Positions 58,857 through 64,000 of a DNA stretch of 64,000 bases are shown piece by piece. Every line of letters begins with the position of its first letter. Position 1 is the stretch's first letter. The position numbers and the translations under genes were made by a program. The stretch is from a bacterium. Lineage in GTDB: Bacteria > Bacillota > Bacilli > Lactobacillales > Streptococcaceae. The stretch lies in the NCBI GenBank assembly GCA_905221345.1, contig CAJNCW010000001.1, forward strand, positions 62,001 through 126,000. The letters run 5' to 3'. The notes under the pieces were generated by a model that was given only the letters and a program-made list of their open reading frames with translations, did not search any database and was not told where the DNA came from.

Positions 58857-59927
58857 ATGAAACGTGAGATTTTACTGGAACGAATTGACAAACTAAAACA
58901 AATCATGCCCTGGTATGTTTTGGAATATTACCAATCTAAGCTTGCTGTTCCCTACAGTTTTACAACTTTGTACGAATATCTCAAGGAATACGATCGATTT
59001 TTCAGCTGGGTTTTGGAGTCTGGTATTTCAAATGCGGATAAAATGTCTGATATTCCTTTATCTGTCTTAGAACATATGACAAAGAAAGATATGGAATCCT
59101 TTATCCTATATCTACGAGAACGACCTTTGCTGAATGCCAATACAACCAAACAAGGCGTTTCTCAGACAACTATCAATCGAACCTTGTCAGCACTTTCTAG
59201 TCTTTACAAGTATCTGACCGAGGAAGTTGAAAACGATCAAGGGGAGCCTTATTTCTATCGTAATGTAATGAAGAAAGTTTCAACCAAGAAAAAGAAAGAA
59301 ACACTTGCTGCCAGAGCTGAAAACATCAAGCAAAAGCTCTTTCTTGGTGATGAAACAGAAGCTTTTCTAACTTATATCAACCAAGAGTACCCACAACAAC
59401 TCTCAAGTCGCGCTCTCTCGTCATTCAATAAAAATAAAGAACGTGATTTGGCCATTATCGCCCTTCTCCTAGCATCTGGTGTTCGCTTATCTGAAGCTGT
59501 TAATCTGGATCTAAGAGACCTCAATCTCAAAATGATGATTATTGATGTCACTCGTAAGGGGGGAAAACGTGACTCGGTCAATGTCGCTGCCTTTGCCAAG
59601 CCCTATCTAGAAAATTATCTAGCCATTCGAAATCAACGCTATAAGACGGAAAAGACGGATACAGCTCTCTTTTTGACACTTTACAGAGGTGTTCCCAATC
59701 GTATCGATGCTTCCAGCGTTGAAAAGATGGTTGCTAAGTACTCTGAGGACTTCAAAGTCCGTGTAACTCCCCACAAACTGCGCCATACCCTGGCGACTAG
59801 GCTCTATGATGCTACTAAATCGCAAGTTTTGGTCAGCCATCAGCTAGGACACGCCAGTACACAAGTCACTGACCTCTATACCCATATCGTCAACGATGAA
59901 CAAAAGAATGCTTTGGATAGTTTGTGA
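58857..59927 (+). CDS. xerS: Tyrosine recombinase XerS
   Basis: Single recombinase that resolves chromosome dimers at difSL, with FtsK. 356 aa. Catalytic residues visible: Arg in [12 protein letters not shown], Lys in TRKGGKRD, HxxR in [15 protein letters not shown], His in SHQLGHAST and Tyr in VTDLYTHIV. The N-terminal SAM-like domain is long, as in XerS. A TATACT lies near 58820 within the region after the dif site. Confidence 0.95.
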   Translation: MKREILLERIDKLKQIMPWYVLEYYQSKLAVPYSFTTLYEYLKEYDRFFSWVLESGISNADKMSDIPLSVLEHMTKKDMESFILYLRERPLLNANTTKQGVSQTTINRTLSALSSLYKYLTEEVENDQGEPYFYRNVMKKVSTKKKKETLAARAENIKQKLFLGDETEAFLTYINQEYPQQLSSRALSSFNKNKERDLAIIALLLASGVRLSEAVNLDLRDLNLKMMIIDVTRKGGKRDSVNVAAFAKPYLENYLAIRNQRYKTEKTDTALFLTLYRGVPNRIDASSVEKMVAKYSEDFKVRVTPHKLRHTLATRLYDATKSQVLVSHQLGHASTQVTDLYTHIVNDEQKNALDSL

Positions 59928-59929
59928 AA

Positions 59930-59949
59930 TACATAAAATAAATTATGTA
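59930..59949. repeat. Palindrome TACATAA-N6-TTATGTA, copy 3
   Basis: Perfect 7-bp arms and 6-nt spacer, starting 2 nt after the xerS stop codon. Confidence 0.6.
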
Positions 59950-59960
59950 AATGATAGTTC

Positions 59961-60000
59961 GGAAAAGAAGCTGATCATACAACCAGCTCCTTTTCCTTTT
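59961..60000. terminator. Bidirectional terminator between xerS and lplA
   Basis: GGAAAAG-AGCTG and CAGCT-CTTTTCC form a stem around a 10-nt loop between convergent genes. Confidence 0.75.
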
Positions 60001-60988
60001 ATCCCACTACCGCTTCAGCGATTTCCTCACGGCTGATACCGGCAAAGTAGCGGGTAATATCTATTGTTTCCAATGCCTTGAGGACATCTTCACGTTCATA
60101 GCGAACGCCGCGAAGGACATCTTCTACAGCTGCAACGTCCTCGATACCAAAGAAGTCTCCATAAATCTTGATATCTTGGATTTTTGATTCAATGACGTTG
60201 GCAAAAACTTCAACCTTACCACTAGTGAATTTTGTTCCTCGACGGACGTTAAATTCAGGTGATTTGCCGTAGTTCCAGTCCCAAGTTCCAAACTTGGTAT
60301 CCTTGATGCGGTTGATTTCAGCCAATTCTTCTTCTGAAAAAACGTATTCAGCCATCTCTGGATACTCTTTTTTCATGTATTCCAATAGCAAATCACGAAA
60401 TTCTTCAACTGTAATTTTTTCTGGTAATTCATCGATAATATTGGTTACACGGGCACGGACGGATTTCACACCTTTTGACTCAAATTTGTCCTTTGAAACC
60501 TTGAGAGCATTTGCTAGGACTGACAAATCAACGTCAAAGAGCAAGCAACCGTGGTGCATGATACGCCCATTGATATAGGCTTGGGCATTGCCACAGAATT
60601 TTTTGCCATCAATCTCAAGGTCATTACGGCCTGTGAACTCAGCTTTAACGCCTAGTTGAGCTAAGGTATTGATAACTGGAGTTGAGAAGCTCTTGAAGTC
60701 AAAGGCCTTGTTTTCATCTTCTTTTGAAATGATGGTGTAGTTGAGGTTGTTTAAATCGTGATAAACAGCTCCACCACCACTGATACGGCGGACTACCTCA
60801 ATGCCATGTTCTCGGACATAATCACGGTTGATTTCTTCGATAGTATTCTGGTGACGCCCAACAATGATAGAAGGTTTGTTAATCCAAAGAAGGAAGATTT
60901 GATCCTCATCTAGTAAGTGTTTAAAGGCATATTCTTCCAAAGCAATATTAAAGGCAGTGTCGTTTGAATGATTGATAATATATTTCAT
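59999..60988 (-). CDS. lplA: Lipoate-protein ligase
   Basis: Activates free lipoate with ATP and attaches it to lipoyl-domain lysines. 329 aa. Family motifs RRISGGGAVYHD, GRNDLEIDGKKFCGNAQ and HHGCLLFDVDL, plus the C-terminal accessory domain (about 245-329). AAAGGG is upstream. It follows lpdA on the same strand, so the ligase sits beside its target, the lipoyl domain of LpdA. Confidence 0.95.
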   Translation of the reverse strand: MKYIINHSNDTAFNIALEEYAFKHLLDEDQIFLLWINKPSIIVGRHQNTIEEINRDYVREHGIEVVRRISGGGAVYHDLNNLNYTIISKEDENKAFDFKSFSTPVINTLAQLGVKAEFTGRNDLEIDGKKFCGNAQAYINGRIMHHGCLLFDVDLSVLANALKVSKDKFESKGVKSVRARVTNIIDELPEKITVEEFRDLLLEYMKKEYPEMAEYVFSEEELAEINRIKDTKFGTWDWNYGKSPEFNVRRGTKFTSGKVEVFANVIESKIQDIKIYGDFFGIEDVAAVEDVLRGVRYEREDVLKALETIDITRYFAGISREEIAEAVVG

Positions 60989-61011
60989 GATATCCCTTTA
61001 TACGATAGAGA

Positions 61012-61030
61012 CTGGAAAATATCTTTCCAG
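61012..61030 (-). repeat. Hairpin between lpdA and lplA
   Basis: CTGGAAA and TTTCCAG form a short stem with no T run; likely an intercistronic hairpin, allowing readthrough. Confidence 0.5.
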
Positions 61031-61047
61031 CCTAGTCTATCTTTAAA

Positions 61048-62751
61048 TTATTTTTTCTTAGGTGAATGGATAGCCATTCCTAGAACATCCGCAAATGCTT
61101 CGTACATAACTTCAGAGTAGGTTGGGTGTCCGTGGATAGTCTTCAGCATTTCTTCAACAGTGATTTCCATTTCGATGATGCTTGATGCCTCGTTGATCAA
61201 TTCTGCAGCTGCAGGACCAATGATGTGCACACCAAGGATTTCCCCGTATTTCTTATCAGCGATAACTTTTACGAAACCTTGAGCAGCATCCGATGCAATG
61301 GCACGACCGTTGGCAGCAAAGTTGAATTTACCGATGGCTACATCGTATTTCTCACGTGCTTGTTCTTCTGTCAAACCTACTGCAGCTACTTCAGGAAGAG
61401 TATAGATGGCTGCAGGAGTCAAGTTCAATTTGGCAACAGCATGGTTTCCTTTGAGGGCATTTTCAGCGGCAACTTCACCCATGCGGAAGGCCGCGTGCGC
61501 CAACATCTTAGTACCGTTGATGTCACCTGGTGCGTAGATACCTGGAACAGAAGTTTCCATGTATTCATTGACCTTGATACGTCCACGATCCAATTCAAAC
61601 TCAACATCGCCAATACCTTCAAGGTCTGGCACACGACCGATTGAAAGAAGAGCTTTGCTTGCGATGATATCGTCTTTTCCTTCGACCTTGATACGAAGTT
61701 GACCATTTTCCTCGATGATTTCTTGCAGTTTTGTACCTGTCAAGATAGTCATGCCTTTGCGTTCCAAAATCAAGCGAAGATTCTTAGAAACTTCTGCATC
61801 CATAGCTGGAACGATACGGTCCATCATTTCGATAACAGTTACTTTTGAACCAAATGTCATGAAGGCCTGACCGAGTTCGATACCGACAACTCCACCACCG
61901 ATGATTACGAGGCTCTCTGGCACTTCGTTCATTTCAAGAATGTCATCACTTGTCATCACGAGTGATGATTCCATACCAGGAACGTTAATCTTGCTGACTT
62001 TTGAACCACCAGCAAGGATAATTTTCTTGGTTTCAAGCAATTCAGAACCATTTACCAAGACATTCTTATCTTTAGTGATTGTACCAATTCCCTTATGCAC
62101 AGTAACTCCGTAACTACGAAGAAGACCCGCAACACCACCTACCAAGGTATTGACAACCTTAGACTTGGTTTCAAGGAGTTTATCCATATCAACGGTGAAG
62201 TTTGGATTTTCAATGACGATACCACGGTTTGCTGCATGACCGATGTTTTCGATAATTTCAGCGTTGTGAAGGTATGTCTTAGTTGGGATACATCCACGGT
62301 TCAAGCAGGTTCCACCGAGTTCTGATTTTTCAACAAGGGCAACCTTACCACCGAGTTGAGCAGCTTTAATGGCCGCTACATATCCAGCAGGACCACCACC
62401 AATCACAACGATATCAAAGGCGTCATCGCTCTTACCGTCGTCGTTTGAGGAACTAACTGCTGGAGCCGGGCTAGCTTCTGGCGCTGCTACTCCAGCTGTT
62501 GGGATATTTTCCCCTTCTTCACCAAGGTAACCGATGACTTCTGTAACCGGAACAGTTTCACCATCTCCTTTGAGGATGGCAATCAAGTAGCCATCTTCTT
62601 CGGCTTCCAATTCCATGCTGACTTTGTCAGTCATGATTTCCAAAAGGATTTCTCCTTCTTTTACAAATTCTCCGACTTTCTTATTCCATTGGACGATTTG
62701 TCCTTCTGTCATATCCACGCCGGCTTTTGGCATAATTACTTCTAAGGCCAT
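61048..62751 (-). CDS. lpdA: Dihydrolipoamide dehydrogenase with N-terminal lipoyl domain (E3)
   Basis: Reoxidises dihydrolipoamide with NAD+ in a 2-oxoacid dehydrogenase complex. 567 aa, about 100 longer than a plain E3. Residues 1-80 are a lipoyl domain with the lipoylation Lys in TDKVSME (Lys43), joined by an Ala/Pro/Ser linker (about 82-107) to the FAD domain (VVIGGGPAGYVAAI). Redox Cys pair in GGTCLNRGCIPTK (148, 153); catalytic His in HGHPTYSEVMYEA. AGGAAG precedes the start. Confidence 0.96.
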   Translation of the reverse strand: MALEVIMPKAGVDMTEGQIVQWNKKVGEFVKEGEILLEIMTDKVSMELEAEEDGYLIAILKGDGETVPVTEVIGYLGEEGENIPTAGVAAPEASPAPAVSSSNDDGKSDDAFDIVVIGGGPAGYVAAIKAAQLGGKVALVEKSELGGTCLNRGCIPTKTYLHNAEIIENIGHAANRGIVIENPNFTVDMDKLLETKSKVVNTLVGGVAGLLRSYGVTVHKGIGTITKDKNVLVNGSELLETKKIILAGGSKVSKINVPGMESSLVMTSDDILEMNEVPESLVIIGGGVVGIELGQAFMTFGSKVTVIEMMDRIVPAMDAEVSKNLRLILERKGMTILTGTKLQEIIEENGQLRIKVEGKDDIIASKALLSIGRVPDLEGIGDVEFELDRGRIKVNEYMETSVPGIYAPGDINGTKMLAHAAFRMGEVAAENALKGNHAVAKLNLTPAAIYTLPEVAAVGLTEEQAREKYDVAIGKFNFAANGRAIASDAAQGFVKVIADKKYGEILGVHIIGPAAAELINEASSIIEMEITVEEMLKTIHGHPTYSEVMYEAFADVLGMAIHSPKKK

Positions 62752-62797
62752 GTCTTACTTCCTTTATCTATATCTCTAAAAATAAATACTGTATTTT

Positions 62798-63841
62798 TTA
62801 AACCAACATTGAGATTGGGTTCTCAATCAAGGCTTTCAAGTCTTTCATAAACTTAGCACCAGCCATACCATCTACGACACGGTGGTCAATGGTTAATCCA
62901 AGGCTCATGATAGGGCGAATGACAATCTCACCATTGACAACAACTGGTTTTTCGATAGTCGAACTTACGCCTAGGATAGCTGAGTTTGGTTGGTTGATGA
63001 TCGGACCGAAGGACTGAACGCCAAACATTCCCAAGTTACTAATTGTGAAGGTTGAATTTTGGAGTTCGCTTGGAGCTAATTTACCATCCAAGGTACGACC
63101 AATCACATCCTTAAAGGCTACAACTAACTCTGACAAGCTCATTTTTTCAGCATTATAGACAACAGGTGTCATCAATCCATTATCCATCCCAACTGCCATC
63201 GCAAGGTTGACATAGTTGTGAGTGATAATGGTCTTGCCGTCTTCGGTCAACGAAGCGTTGATGTATGGGTGCTTCATTAAGGTCTTCACAACCGCAAGAG
63301 AAAGCAAGTCAGTAACCGTAATTTTCTTACCAGTTGCTTCCATGATTGGCTCAAGAACCTTCTTACGAAGAGCTAGCATTTCAGACATATCGACATCGTA
63401 GTTGAGTGTGAAGGTTGGCGCAGTTAGGTAGGATTCAACCATACGTTGGGCGATAACCTTACGCATTGGCGTCATTGGGATACGCTCAATCTCACCATAA
63501 GGAGTGATATTATCTGGAACTTCTTCTACTTTTTCGATTTGAGCAGGAGACTTGATAGTGTCGTTTTCGATATTTTCAGGAAGCAAGGCTAAAACATCCT
63601 TCTTCATGATTTTACCACGATGACCTGTTCCTTGGATTTCCTGCCAAGCAATGTTATGTTCGAGGGCAATTCGTTTTGCAAGTGGCGAAATGCGAACCAC
63701 GTTTGTGTCTTTATAAGTTTCCACGTCTTCTTTGTGGACACGACCGTTTGCACCTGAGCCAGATACGTCGTAGAGGTTGATCCCTAAATCATCCGCTAAC
63801 TTTCTAGCCGCAGGAGTCGCTCTTAGCTTGTCATCAGCCAT
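62798..63841 (-). CDS. pdhC: Dihydrolipoamide acyltransferase (E2) lacking a lipoyl domain
   Basis: E2 core of a pyruvate/acetoin-type dehydrogenase complex. 347 aa from the start at 63841 (MADDKLRATPAARKLA), which has GGAGAGG; the start at 63886 is unsupported. It begins directly with two peripheral-subunit-binding domains (about 8-43 and 50-87) and has no lipoyl domain. The C-terminal catalytic domain ends with the DHRVVDG motif. The lipoyl domain is supplied on LpdA, encoded just downstream. Confidence 0.94.
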   Translation of the reverse strand: MADDKLRATPAARKLADDLGINLYDVSGSGANGRVHKEDVETYKDTNVVRISPLAKRIALEHNIAWQEIQGTGHRGKIMKKDVLALLPENIENDTIKSPAQIEKVEEVPDNITPYGEIERIPMTPMRKVIAQRMVESYLTAPTFTLNYDVDMSEMLALRKKVLEPIMEATGKKITVTDLLSLAVVKTLMKHPYINASLTEDGKTIITHNYVNLAMAVGMDNGLMTPVVYNAEKMSLSELVVAFKDVIGRTLDGKLAPSELQNSTFTISNLGMFGVQSFGPIINQPNSAILGVSSTIEKPVVVNGEIVIRPIMSLGLTIDHRVVDGMAGAKFMKDLKALIENPISMLV

Positions 63842-64000
63842 GACCTCTCCAATTCTAATTATGATACTAAGGGCGTCAAAAGTCAAAGTGAAAATAGGAA
63901 ACTTGACGAAGAAACTTTAGTTTCTAGGAAAGTTTATCTTTTTCACACAGACTTTAGCCCGTGTTCAACTCTACAAGTAACTTGGACACGAAACGTGTCT
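63842..64000. other. Non-coding region before pdhC
   Basis: About 160 nt with no E1-beta (pdhB) coding end in any frame, although pdhB would be expected here. It holds the inverted repeats GACACG-AAA-CGTGTC (63985-63999) and AGAAACT-TT-AGTTTCT near 63920-63936. The region looks like an intergenic repeat or leader; nothing more can be said. Confidence 0.45.

Noticed and set aside
61225..61644. 139-codon open frame on + inside lpdA
   Set aside because: Opposite-strand shadow; lpdA has full domain support.

Overview
The window is chromosomal DNA of a mitis-group Streptococcus (S. mitis/oralis/pneumoniae lineage). The evidence is AT-rich coding sequence, histidine-triad (Pht) surface proteins with AdcR-type zinc operators, a BOX repeat, rexBA, an xerS gene beside a difSL-like site, a preQ1-II riboswitch before queT, and a four-gene pyruvate dehydrogenase locus whose E3 subunit carries the lipoyl domain. 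No prophage, rRNA operon, CRISPR array or complete transposon is visible. Gene names come from recognising protein families by eye; no database search was run.

Layout. 1-7758: the 3' end of ptsI, then a zinc-acquisition locus in which two Pht genes flank the zinc lipoprotein gene adcAII, with AdcR boxes before the first two genes. 7804-14444: pepT, an orphan ferrochelatase, mscL, a gtrA-like gene sharing a symmetric divergent promoter with queT, tRNA-Thr, the asd RNA, asd and dapA. 14487-25234: mnmE, a tautomerase, then a long co-directional run tdk-prfA-prmC-tsaC-GNAT-glyA-nucleoid protein-pvaA, a DUF1002 protein and rlmCD. 25235-27842: a low-GC accessory island with an Abi-alpha family gene, an IS-like palindrome, a decayed ORF and a nucleotidyltransferase-like gene. 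27878-31405: a maltodextrin-type GH13 enzyme, a DUF4300 lipoprotein and two small genes. 31492-38661: a structured leader RNA of about 330 nt ending in a terminator, followed by a six-gene polyamine operon. 38739-43821: a TraX-like membrane protein, a two-component system facing an ABC-2 exporter, and a HAD phosphatase. 43822-45036: a frameshifted double-glycine bacteriocin-like gene followed by a CPBP membrane protein that is a candidate immunity protein. 45169-53395: rexB-rexA, a BOX element and a hypothetical gene. 53429-58678: a PemIK toxin-antitoxin pair, rbgA-rnhB-clc, a second CPBP protein and a MepB-family gene. 58775-63841: the difSL site, xerS, and on the opposite strand lplA, lpdA and pdhC.

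How the parts work together. The left end handles zinc scavenging at the cell surface. The polyamine operon can make putrescine from arginine through agmatine, and holds both aminopropyl-transfer (speE) and carboxyspermidine-type (dehydrogenase plus nspC) steps. lplA, lpdA and pdhC form a lipoate-dependent 2-oxoacid dehydrogenase locus. Most genes left of difSL run on the + strand and all genes right of it run on the - strand, which is the arrangement expected at a replication terminus.

The most interesting unexplained items are the structured leader RNA before the polyamine operon, the A-tract-frameshifted bacteriocin gene, the Abi-alpha/nucleotidyltransferase island, and a 20-bp palindrome (TACATAA-N6-TTAYGTA) present three times within 6 kb around the terminus.
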